From NCBI GenBank assembly GCA_003646055.1, contig QNDZ01000033.1, positions 1 through 12,523 on the forward strand: a DNA stretch of 12,523 nucleotides, given 5' to 3'. The position numbers and the translations under genes were made by a program. The DNA is from a bacterium. Its GTDB lineage: Bacteria; Hydrothermota; UBA3072; B12-G15. The notes under the pieces are model-generated. The model saw only the letters and a program-made list of their open reading frames with translations. It searched no databases and was not told where the DNA came from. The first letter of the stretch is position 1; each line of letters begins with the position of its first letter. Below, piece after piece: positions 1-6,533 of this stretch.

Positions 1-879
1 CATCAGCACCTGGTCGTATGGTGTATCCGTGGTAACTGTATAAAAAAGTGCCCTTGTTTCACCAGCCCTGAGTCTCAATTCATCAAGGAATCTATTGAAG
101 GCCATTCTATAACGTGCACGTATGGCAGATGGGTTTACAAGAATTCTGGAACCTGTTTCAAGGTCTCTTAAATAAACTGTATTCCTTATTGAAAGTTCAA
201 TCTCATCTGGATGTAAAACCTGGAGAAGTATTATCTCATTCCTTGACCTGACAAATCCTCTTATTGGTTTAAAAAACCTCTCTGGCTCGTCTAAAAAATC
301 AGACACAATGATTATCAAACTCCTCTTCTTGATAAGTCTGGAGAATGAATCAAGTACCTGCATTATATCTGTTTTGCCACCTGTTTTTATTGCTTCAAGT
401 TTTGATACAAGCCTGTGGATATAATCCCTCCTGGCAATAGGGGGTAGAAAGGACAGAAGACCTACATTAAAAGGGATAAGCCCCACTGCATCATTCTGGT
501 CAAGGAGAAGATACGAGAGGGAAGCAATCAGAACCTTTGAATACTCAACCTTTGAGACTGGTTTACCATAACCCATTGAATTGCTTACATCAAGAAGGAA
601 ATAAACCCTCATGTTCGTTTCTTCATGAAACTTCTTCAAGTACAACCTTTCTGTTCTACCGTACACCTTCCAGTCAACAAGATGGAGAGAATCACCAGGA
701 CTGTATGGCAGATGTTCAGAAAATTCCAATGACTGACCGTGGTGGGGAGAAAAGTGAAGGCCTGAGAGAAAACCCTCAACAACAACACGAGCCTTTATCT
801 CAAGCCCGGAAAGCCTGGTTATAACAACAGGGTCAAGATATTTCTTGATTGAGGGGGAATGGGTATCCCCCTTATCCAT
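1..879 (-). CDS. DUF58 / VWA-like domain protein (C-terminus cut by window edge)
   Basis: The reverse strand reads open from an ATG at 879 to the first base of the window, giving 293 residues. Motifs match DUF58 proteins, usually partners of MoxR AAA+ ATPases in envelope-associated clusters: GLHFSPHHGQSLEF (40-53), YSPGD (59-63), VDWKVYGR (68-75), then a von Willebrand A-type domain. Its metal site looks complete: D97-x-S99-x-S101, T170 and D194 in 'VSDF'. DUF58 proteins usually run about 290-310 aa, so probably only a few residues are missing. The start overlaps the 3' end of the pilin-like gene by 8 nt (ATGGATAA) and has no obvious ribosome binding site, which suggests translational coupling. 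No MoxR gene lies directly upstream, where it often sits. The family is clear; its biochemical role is generally not well known. Confidence 0.87.
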   Translation of the reverse strand, partial: MDKGDTHSPSIKKYLDPVVITRLSGLEIKARVVVEGFLSGLHFSPHHGQSLEFSEHLPYSPGDSLHLVDWKVYGRTERLYLKKFHEETNMRVYFLLDVSNSMGYGKPVSKVEYSKVLIASLSYLLLDQNDAVGLIPFNVGLLSFLPPIARRDYIHRLVSKLEAIKTGGKTDIMQVLDSFSRLIKKRSLIIIVSDFLDEPERFFKPIRGFVRSRNEIILLQVLHPDEIELSIRNTVYLRDLETGSRILVNPSAIRARYRMAFNRFLDELRLRAGETRALFYTVTTDTPYDQVLM

Positions 880-1381
880 ATATGACAAAGATGTGGCGCT
901 TCTTTGCTGGGTCTAAGTAAAACAGGGGATTACCGCTTTTGTTAAAACCAATCACCCCGTAGTGCTTCACCAGTGTATCTCCAATGGGGATGAAAAACCC
1001 AACACCAATGCTACCAGGTGTACCCTTCTGCTGAGAATTCACCCCTCCAGGGGAATCATCCTTATAGTCCTGAGGAACGTCATACTTAAATGTGTGGACT
1101 TCTGTTTTCAGGATTTCATTGCCTGTTAAAGGATTTATTATGCCACCCTCTTCATCAACATACGGCCAGAAATCATCAACACTCTTTGGATAAATACCTA
1201 TATGGTCGGCAATGTAATGCTCAATTGCGGCCTTAACTGTGTATGCATTTGCCTTTATCTGTGCCTCTATTGTTTGATTCCTGTATCTAACAAACTGGGG
1301 CTGTACAAGGATATAAATCAGGACAACTATCGCTATAATTATCAACACATCCAGTATCTTTACCACAGTATCCTTATTCAT
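872..1381 (-). CDS. Type IV pilin/pseudopilin-like protein without a prepilin cleavage site
   Basis: A 169-residue protein with one N-terminal hydrophobic helix (about residues 8-29), then a polar helix and a small C-terminal domain rich in beta structure. The N-terminus aligns without gaps to type IV pilins and type II secretion pseudopilins from the usual GFTLIE box to the 'PQF' that ends the membrane helix. Here the box reads VVKILD, so the processing Gly is Val and Glu5 is Asp. The text after it (TIEAQIKANAYTVKAAIEHY, then YP) is typical of the pilin alpha-1 helix. By family knowledge such a protein should not be cut by prepilin peptidase and may stay as a membrane anchor. A strong AAAGGAGGTAG site precedes the ATG, a candidate promoter lies at 1403-1430, and the DUF58 gene overlaps its stop. 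Confidence 0.8.
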   Translation of the reverse strand: MNKDTVVKILDVLIIIAIVVLIYILVQPQFVRYRNQTIEAQIKANAYTVKAAIEHYIADHIGIYPKSVDDFWPYVDEEGGIINPLTGNEILKTEVHTFKYDVPQDYKDDSPGGVNSQQKGTPGSIGVGFFIPIGDTLVKHYGVIGFNKSGNPLFYLDPAKKRHIFVIYG

Positions 1382-1402
1382 TCTACCTCCTTTTTTTCTG
1401 GT

Positions 1403-1430
1403 AGTTTAAGCCATAATCAGTTAATGTCAA
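1403..1430 (-). promoter_or_regulatory. Candidate sigma70-type promoter for the pilin-like/DUF58 genes
   Basis: Read on the minus strand, a perfect TTGACA (1430-1425) is followed after 16 nt by TAAACT (1408-1403, 4 of 6 to TATAAT). The predicted start would leave a short leader carrying the AAAGGAGGTAG ribosome binding site of the pilin-like gene. It lies in the 72-nt gap after the Kelch gene. The -10 box is weak, so this is tentative. Confidence 0.4.
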
Positions 1431-1453
1431 GTATGTTTAAGGGTTTTAATCCA

Positions 1454-2944
1454 TCACTCCCTATAAAAAATTTCATTGATGTTAAGGGTGGGGGTATAAT
1501 AATCCCATCCTCCTATAAGATAGATTGTATCATTTATAGTTGCTGAAGCTGGACTTTCACAGGGAGTAGGTTTTCCAGGAAATGAACTTATCCATTTATC
1601 CTGCGATATGGAGTATGCATCAATACGGTTAGTATAATCCCCTGAGGACAATTTTCCTGAAAAAACAACTATCAAATCCCCAATAACTCCGTATCCAATG
1701 CCCCTTCTTCCAATCGGCATTGGACTAAGTTTCTCCCAAGTATCTGTCTTGGGGTCATACCTCTCGTTTGCATCCACTGTTGAAAATCCACTCTGTCCAC
1801 CTCCTATGCAGTAGATGTATCCATCGTAAACTATTCCAGCAAGCCTATCCCTGGGTGTGAACATGGACGTTTTTGTTTCCCACTTATCAGCCTCTGGGTC
1901 ATAAACTTCGTTGATGGCATAAAACTGGTTCCCGTCAAATCCACCAATCACATAAATCCTATCACCTACAGTTAATGCAACATGTCTCTGTCTCGCAGTA
2001 GGCATAGGGGTCTTTGTTTCCCATGTATTTGAAGCAGGGTCGTATACTTCATTCACATTCAGAAATTCATTTGTCTCAACAACCTTTCCTCCAAAAACAT
2101 ATATTCCCCCATTATATGCGGCTGCTGCTGGACCAGCCCTGGCTGTGGGCATATCAGCACCCCTTGTCCAGGTGTCTGTTGTTGGATCATAGATATAGGT
2201 AGTATTCAATGTTTGTCCATGTGAATTCCCACCAAAAACATATATTTTTCCATCAAGCACAACCGTTCCTGGACTGGAAAGGTCCACAGGAATCTGGCTT
2301 CCGTTTTTCCAGGCACCATTGTTCACATTTAGCTGGAATACATGGGATGTCATTGCACCATTTGAATCGTAGGCTATTACTCCTACACTTACAGTATTAC
2401 CAACATCGTTTGGCCACCAGTTCACAGCACTATCCACAATGCATGAAAAAATTCCTGAAGATGAGGTCCAGAAATAAAAAATCCTATCATCTTCAGGATC
2501 CTCAGCATGAATCCAGAAACTTACCTTCTCACCCAGGAGGGCCTTTGATAAGGACTGTCCATAATCCACTATCCCGGGTGGCTGGTTTCCAGTTGTATCT
2601 TGTTGAACAGGTCCAGAGGTTAAAACTATCTCAAAATTCTTTATGAAGGACAATCCTGTAGCATCTGTAATAATCACCTGAATATTCACATTGTTAACAG
2701 CCGGATTCTCCGGAGACTGCCAGATAACTGTATCCTCTTCCGGGTCAACAAAGTATCCCTGGCTTGCACTCCAAGAATAGGTAACCTGGTCACCATCAGG
2801 GTCAACAGCAACAGCCCAGAACACAGCAGATTCACCTACCTGTAAAGTATCAGCAGATTGACCATAGGAAACAAGTTCGGGTGGATAATCCGTGCCCCTA
2901 CACCCTGCTAAGAGGACTATAAGAGCGATAAAAAAAACAAACAT
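1454..2944 (-). CDS. Kelch-repeat beta-propeller lipoprotein with two Ig/PKD-like domains
   Basis: 496 residues from the ATG at 2944. A longer reading from 3019 is possible but overlaps rmlD, whereas an AAGGAGGT site sits 4 nt before 2944 and the protein then begins directly with a signal peptide. Residues 1-15 end in a lipobox (LLAGC, Cys15), so it is probably lipidated and held in the envelope. Two related modules follow, about 21-110 and 121-208; each has PP..V.YGQS, then an FW strand, then A.DP..D.........W. Next come six Kelch blades (about 211-496) with repeated IYVFGG...YDP..DTW...MP. The W-strand at 211-220 (AWKNGSQIP) probably closes the last blade. Kelch propellers bind proteins or sugars; some sugar-handling enzymes share the fold, but no catalytic site is evident. 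It lies 26 nt after rmlD, as last gene of the glycan operon, so a cell-surface role is likely; the ligand is unknown. Confidence 0.88.
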   Translation of the reverse strand: MFVFFIALIVLLAGCRGTDYPPELVSYGQSADTLQVGESAVFWAVAVDPDGDQVTYSWSASQGYFVDPEEDTVIWQSPENPAVNNVNIQVIITDATGLSFIKNFEIVLTSGPVQQDTTGNQPPGIVDYGQSLSKALLGEKVSFWIHAEDPEDDRIFYFWTSSSGIFSCIVDSAVNWWPNDVGNTVSVGVIAYDSNGAMTSHVFQLNVNNGAWKNGSQIPVDLSSPGTVVLDGKIYVFGGNSHGQTLNTTYIYDPTTDTWTRGADMPTARAGPAAAAYNGGIYVFGGKVVETNEFLNVNEVYDPASNTWETKTPMPTARQRHVALTVGDRIYVIGGFDGNQFYAINEVYDPEADKWETKTSMFTPRDRLAGIVYDGYIYCIGGGQSGFSTVDANERYDPKTDTWEKLSPMPIGRRGIGYGVIGDLIVVFSGKLSSGDYTNRIDAYSISQDKWISSFPGKPTPCESPASATINDTIYLIGGWDYYTPTLNINEIFYRE

Positions 2945-2948
2945 CTCT

Positions 2949-2956
2949 ACCTCCTT
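2949..2956 (-). promoter_or_regulatory. Ribosome binding site that sets the Kelch lipoprotein start
   Basis: The minus strand reads AAGGAGGT, 4 nt before the ATG at 2944. It is an almost full anti-16S match. It favours the 496-residue protein with a normal lipoprotein signal peptide over the ATG at 3019. Confidence 0.75.
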
Positions 2957-2970
2957 GAAATATGTCTTTC

Positions 2971-3831
2971 TTAAAGTAATCCCCTTTTTGAAAGATACTC
3001 CTTGAGTGCCTCCTGCCATGGTTTCATAACATTCACCCCTGCGTTCTTCAACACCTTATTTTCCAAAACAGAATAGAATGGCCTTTTTATGTCTACCACA
3101 GGGTCACTCTTTCTTGGAGAAAGATTGGCATTTATTCCGGACAGTCTGAATATTGCCCTTGCAAATTCATACCAGTTTGTTTCACCTTCATTGGTACAAT
3201 GAATTATTCCCTGGATATGATTCTTCACTATTATTTTCATTTGTCTTGCAACATCAAGGGTGAATGTAGGTGTAATAAACTGGTCGTCCACAACCTTGAT
3301 ATCCTTTCCCTGCTCAGCAAGATAAATCATGGTCTCAACAAAGTTCCTGCCACCTTTTGCCCTGCATGGATTCAATCCATAGAGACCTGAAACCCTCACA
3401 ATCGCATAGTCCTCTGAATAGTTCTTTATGTATATCTCTCCAACAAGTTTTGAAATACCGTACGTGTTCAGTGGATTTGGTGTATCAGTCTCAACATAGG
3501 GTTTTCCTTTGCTTCCGTCAAAAACATAGTCTGTTGAGATGTGAATAAGGTATGTTCCAAGTTCGTTGCAGAGCATTGCAAGTTCCTTCAGTGCATATCC
3601 ATTAACCCTGTAAGCAGTATCCCTCTCCTCCTCACACTTTGGAACATTGTGGAATGCTGCCGTGTTAATCAAGACATCTGGTTTTATACCAGAAAGAACC
3701 GTTCTCTGGGATTCAGGGTCTCCTATCTCTATATCTTCATGGGTGAGTGGAATAACCTCAAAACCATCCGAAAGTTCTCTTACAAGGACAGAACCCAGTT
3801 GTCCATTGGCTCCTGTTACTACAATCTTCAT
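2971..3831 (-). CDS. rmlD: dTDP-4-dehydrorhamnose reductase (RmlD family SDR)
   Basis: 286 residues, the normal RmlD length. The nucleotide-binding GANGQLG loop is at 7-13, the STDYVFDG motif at 99-106, and the short-chain dehydrogenase pair Y124/K128 in YGISK. The RPFYSVLEN segment (250-258) corresponds to the family's sugar-nucleotide-binding RP..S.L.N. By family, it reduces dTDP-4-keto-6-deoxy-L-mannose to dTDP-L-rhamnose with NAD(P)H in the cytoplasm. The ATG shares one base with the stop of the upstream epimerase gene (TAATG), and GGGAGG sits 9 nt before it, so the two are translationally coupled. RmlA and RmlB are not in the window and the RmlC-like neighbour is unusual, so the exact deoxysugar is uncertain; related reductases make other dTDP- or GDP-sugars. 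Confidence 0.85.
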   Translation of the reverse strand: MKIVVTGANGQLGSVLVRELSDGFEVIPLTHEDIEIGDPESQRTVLSGIKPDVLINTAAFHNVPKCEEERDTAYRVNGYALKELAMLCNELGTYLIHISTDYVFDGSKGKPYVETDTPNPLNTYGISKLVGEIYIKNYSEDYAIVRVSGLYGLNPCRAKGGRNFVETMIYLAEQGKDIKVVDDQFITPTFTLDVARQMKIIVKNHIQGIIHCTNEGETNWYEFARAIFRLSGINANLSPRKSDPVVDIKRPFYSVLENKVLKNAGVNVMKPWQEALKEYLSKRGLL

Positions 3832-4859
3832 TAAAAGATCCTCCCGAGTTTCTTTATGGTTTTTGACATTTCATCCAGCATGGTCATCCATTTGATATTG
3901 TAGTAAATCGGGTTGAGGAAGTCATCGTATCTGTATTCTTCAATCTTTTTAACCATATCAACAACTGCATCTTCCACAGTGGTTTCAGGTACATATCCCA
4001 GGGCTTTCTTTAATTTTTCATTGGACATCCTGTAGGATCTTGTCTTGAAATTTGAGTAATCTGCCTCAATATCAACCTCTATTCCAAAGTGTTCAAATAG
4101 AGTGGTCTTCACTCTCAGGGCAAGTTCTGATATCCTAAAATTTCTGTAACAAAGATTGAATATCTGACCTTTCACATCTTTCTCATCTGCTTCTGAGAGC
4201 AGAATAAAGGCGTTTGCTGCATCGTTCACATGAACCAGAGGCCTCCACATTTCACCTCCACAATTGAGCCTCAGTCTTCCTTTGGTAAGGGCATCCTTAA
4301 CAAAGGTATTCACCACAAGGTCATATCTCATTCTCGGACTGAAACCAAAAACAGTCCCCTGCCTTAAAATTACAGGTGAAAAATTTTCATCCATAAGGTC
4401 TAAAAGAACCCTTTCGGCTTTAAACTTGGAAACAGCATAAGCAGCCCTGGGTTCAACCGGACTGTCCTCTGTTTTTATATCATCAGGTGCAAAGAAGCCA
4501 AGGTCATATATTGAGGCACTTGAAGCAAAGACAAGCCGTCTTACTCCCACCTTCTTGCAGAGTTTTGCCAGTTTTTCCGTTGCAACAGTATTCATCTCTT
4601 CATTTGCAACGGGGTTATACTCAGCCGTGGGGTCATTGGAGAGACCCGCCAGGTGTATTACAGAATCAACACCATCAAGGACAGATTCATCAACATCCCT
4701 TATATCCTTCTGCACAATTTCTACTTTATCCATTATCTCCTTTATCCCTATCTCTGTGAAAAACAGTGTATCAAGAACCCTAACCCTTTCACCCTTCTCC
4801 AGCAACTTCCTTAAAAGAACAGAACCGATATATCCTGCGCCACCAGTAACAAGAATCAT
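3831..4859 (-). CDS. NAD-dependent sugar-nucleotide epimerase/dehydratase (extended SDR)
   Basis: 342 residues. A Rossmann GGAGYIG loop is at 6-12, the active-site Ser region ASSASIY at 112-118, and Y141-x3-K145 is the catalytic pair. The segments AGLSNDPTAEYNP (71-83), FGFSPRMRYDLVVN (171-184) and GGEMWRPLVHVNDAANA (201-217) are typical of a group of surface-polysaccharide epimerases/dehydratases related to UDP-glucose 4-epimerase. Substrate and exact reaction cannot be read from the sequence. The start follows the stop of the cupin gene after one base, with GGGGAGG a few bases ahead, and its stop overlaps the rmlD start. It is therefore a core member of a five-gene glycan operon. Confidence 0.85.
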   Translation of the reverse strand: MILVTGGAGYIGSVLLRKLLEKGERVRVLDTLFFTEIGIKEIMDKVEIVQKDIRDVDESVLDGVDSVIHLAGLSNDPTAEYNPVANEEMNTVATEKLAKLCKKVGVRRLVFASSASIYDLGFFAPDDIKTEDSPVEPRAAYAVSKFKAERVLLDLMDENFSPVILRQGTVFGFSPRMRYDLVVNTFVKDALTKGRLRLNCGGEMWRPLVHVNDAANAFILLSEADEKDVKGQIFNLCYRNFRISELALRVKTTLFEHFGIEVDIEADYSNFKTRSYRMSNEKLKKALGYVPETTVEDAVVDMVKKIEEYRYDDFLNPIYYNIKWMTMLDEMSKTIKKLGRIF

Positions 4860-4860
4860 A

Positions 4861-5328
4861 CTACCTCCCCTTCACTGTCCAGACGTCTCCAAAACTATCA
4901 GGTGGTATTCTTACTTCATCAGGATTCTCTCTATTGTATGTATGGCTTGCAATACTTATGAGAATAGTATCATCTTCTAAGGACATCCATCCATGATAAA
5001 CTCCTGGAGGAACAACTATCAATCTTGGATTCCTTGCACTTCCTATGATAGTCATCATTTCCCCATAAGTGGGACTATCCTTCCTGTCGTCCTTCAGAAC
5101 AAATTTGGCGCTTCCATGGGCTATAAAAAACCAATCCCACAATTCATTGTGTTTATGGAAGGCCCTTATAATCCCCCTGACAGGATCTCCAACCATGTAA
5201 ACCTGACCAAACTGATGTGCCACTGCATGAGGGTCTGTCTCTCCCTGAGCCTTCCTGATTATCTCAACAAGATAACCCCTATCATCCTCATAGGTATTCA
5301 ATTTTATAACCTTAACACCATCAATCAT
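4861..5328 (-). CDS. RmlC-like sugar 3,5-epimerase family cupin
   Basis: 155 residues, shorter than classic RmlC (about 180). Family signs are DDRGYLVEI (15-23), RAFHKH (55-60) in place of RGLHYQ, SPTYGEM (85-91) and VPPGVYHGW (106-114). RmlC epimerises C3 and C5 of dTDP-4-keto-6-deoxyglucose. His58 matches the catalytic base, but counting back from the 'HG' turn, the lysine expected in the active site appears to be Asp65. It may thus act on a related sugar, epimerise one carbon, or be a 3,4-ketoisomerase-like or inactive cupin. The start lies 8 nt inside the glycosyltransferase gene, whose last codons hold an AAGGAGG ribosome binding site. Assignment to the fold is firm; the reaction is not. 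Confidence 0.75.
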   Translation of the reverse strand: MIDGVKVIKLNTYEDDRGYLVEIIRKAQGETDPHAVAHQFGQVYMVGDPVRGIIRAFHKHNELWDWFFIAHGSAKFVLKDDRKDSPTYGEMMTIIGSARNPRLIVVPPGVYHGWMSLEDDTILISIASHTYNRENPDEVRIPPDSFGDVWTVKGR

Positions 5329-6451
5329 GGAAACCTCCTTTTAGTTTTTTTAGTTCCTTCAAGACCTCAGCACCAATCCTATCTGGTGTAAACTCTCTCT
5401 TAAAAAGTTTATATCCATTAACCCCTATCTCTTTTCTGAGTTCTTTGTTCCTTTTGAGTTCTAAAAGTGCCTCAGCAAGAGACTCTCCACTACCAATCTC
5501 ACAGAGAAAGATGTTCTTCCTGTGCTCAAACACTTCCCTTATAGCAGGTGTATCCCCTGTAACAACAGGGATTGCACAGGCAATTCCCTCGTAAAGTTTG
5601 TTTGGTATCACCCTTCTCGCCTTATCCGCCTTTCCAAAAATCCCAAGACAAACATGGGACTTTGATATGAGTTCCGGAAGTCCCTCTGGTGCAACCCAGC
5701 CAAGGAATTCAATATTCTTTAATCCTTCAGCCATTTTTACAGTTTTTTCAAAGAGTTGTCCACGGCCTGCAAAAATAAATTTTATTCCTTTATTCTGAAG
5801 CCTGCGGGCAGCATCAACAATCACCTCCATCCCATGCAGTGGGATAAAACCCCCAAAATAAATTACCGTAAACTCTCTAAATTTCTCGGTATTCACAGGA
5901 TGAAAAAAATCAGGGTCCTCACCCACCCAGAATCTTCTGAACTTCTTTTTTTCAACCTTGAACTCATTAGCAACAAATTCAATGTGATGGTCAGTATCAA
6001 GAAAGAGAAGATCAGAAAGTCTTATGGATGTTCTATCAACAAATCTCAACAATTTTTCCATTAAACTCCCTTTTTTTACAAGCATCCTGTCTTTAACAAA
6101 GGTATCCCACAGTGATACATGGAAGTCAAATACAAGGGGCCTTCTCCATAGTCGCGAAAAGAGGAAGGCAAGTGGAATATCAAAGTGCCCTGTATAACCA
6201 ACAAGTAATATATCCGGCTTATTCTGGATTTCAAGCGCCTTAAAAAAAAGATTTATATATGCAACAAGAAACTTAACTCCAAGTCTCAAAAAACCAATAA
6301 TACCCTTGAACTGGCCAATTCTGGGTTCCACTCCGCTCCACATGGGATAGTGACATTGAATCACTTCTGCTCCATTATTCACCAGCCCCTTTATAATCAC
6401 CCGGTTTCTAATATATTCCTTTGAGTAAGTTCCAAAGTAACATATCTTCAT
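5321..6451 (-). CDS. GT4-family glycosyltransferase (GT-B fold)
   Basis: 376 residues from the ATG at 6451. An ATG at 6652 is in frame but would overlap the protease gene and add a tail unlike this family, whereas MKICYFGTYS is the usual first beta strand. The N-terminal domain covers about 1-185. The C-terminal Glycos_transf_1 domain starts at YFGGFIPLHG (198-207) and contains FAGRG (227-231), FLGWV (249-253) and NKLYEGIACAIPVV (284-297), the last holding the Glu that normally contacts the nucleotide sugar. It should move a sugar from an NDP-sugar onto a glycan or lipid acceptor at the cytoplasmic face of the membrane. It is the first gene of the glycan operon, behind a candidate promoter whose -10 box ends 7 nt before the ATG. 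No Shine-Dalgarno site is well placed, which fits a leaderless mRNA. Confidence 0.87.
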   Translation of the reverse strand: MKICYFGTYSKEYIRNRVIIKGLVNNGAEVIQCHYPMWSGVEPRIGQFKGIIGFLRLGVKFLVAYINLFFKALEIQNKPDILLVGYTGHFDIPLAFLFSRLWRRPLVFDFHVSLWDTFVKDRMLVKKGSLMEKLLRFVDRTSIRLSDLLFLDTDHHIEFVANEFKVEKKKFRRFWVGEDPDFFHPVNTEKFREFTVIYFGGFIPLHGMEVIVDAARRLQNKGIKFIFAGRGQLFEKTVKMAEGLKNIEFLGWVAPEGLPELISKSHVCLGIFGKADKARRVIPNKLYEGIACAIPVVTGDTPAIREVFEHRKNIFLCEIGSGESLAEALLELKRNKELRKEIGVNGYKLFKREFTPDRIGAEVLKELKKLKGGFHD

Positions 6452-6458
6452 AGTGTGA

Positions 6459-6486
6459 ATATTATCATCCCTTATCCCTTTGTCAA
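6459..6486 (-). promoter_or_regulatory. Sigma70-type promoter of the glycan operon, leaderless arrangement
   Basis: On the minus strand, a perfect TTGACA (6486-6481) is followed after 16 nt by TAATAT (6464-6459, 4 of 6 to TATAAT). Seven bases separate the -10 box from the glycosyltransferase ATG, so transcription should begin at or one base before the ATG. It lies in the 82-nt gap after the protease gene. An overlapping GATAAT has a better hexamer score but only a 14-nt spacer. Confidence 0.55.
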
Positions 6487-6533
6487 TAAAATTTACCTTT
6501 GGAATAAAGAAAGCACTATTTTTACTCTGGAAT

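Noticed and set aside
537..824. 95-residue plus-strand frame
   Set aside because: It is antisense to the DUF58 gene, whose VWA motifs are unmistakable.
2945..3019. 25-residue N-terminal extension of the Kelch protein from the ATG at 3019
   Set aside because: It overlaps rmlD, hides the signal peptide and ignores the strong ribosome site before 2944.
4487..4980. Open frames of 90 and 141 residues on the plus strand
   Set aside because: They are antisense shadows of the epimerase gene: no domain pattern, no ribosome site and odd composition. The same applies to the other plus-strand frames in the window.
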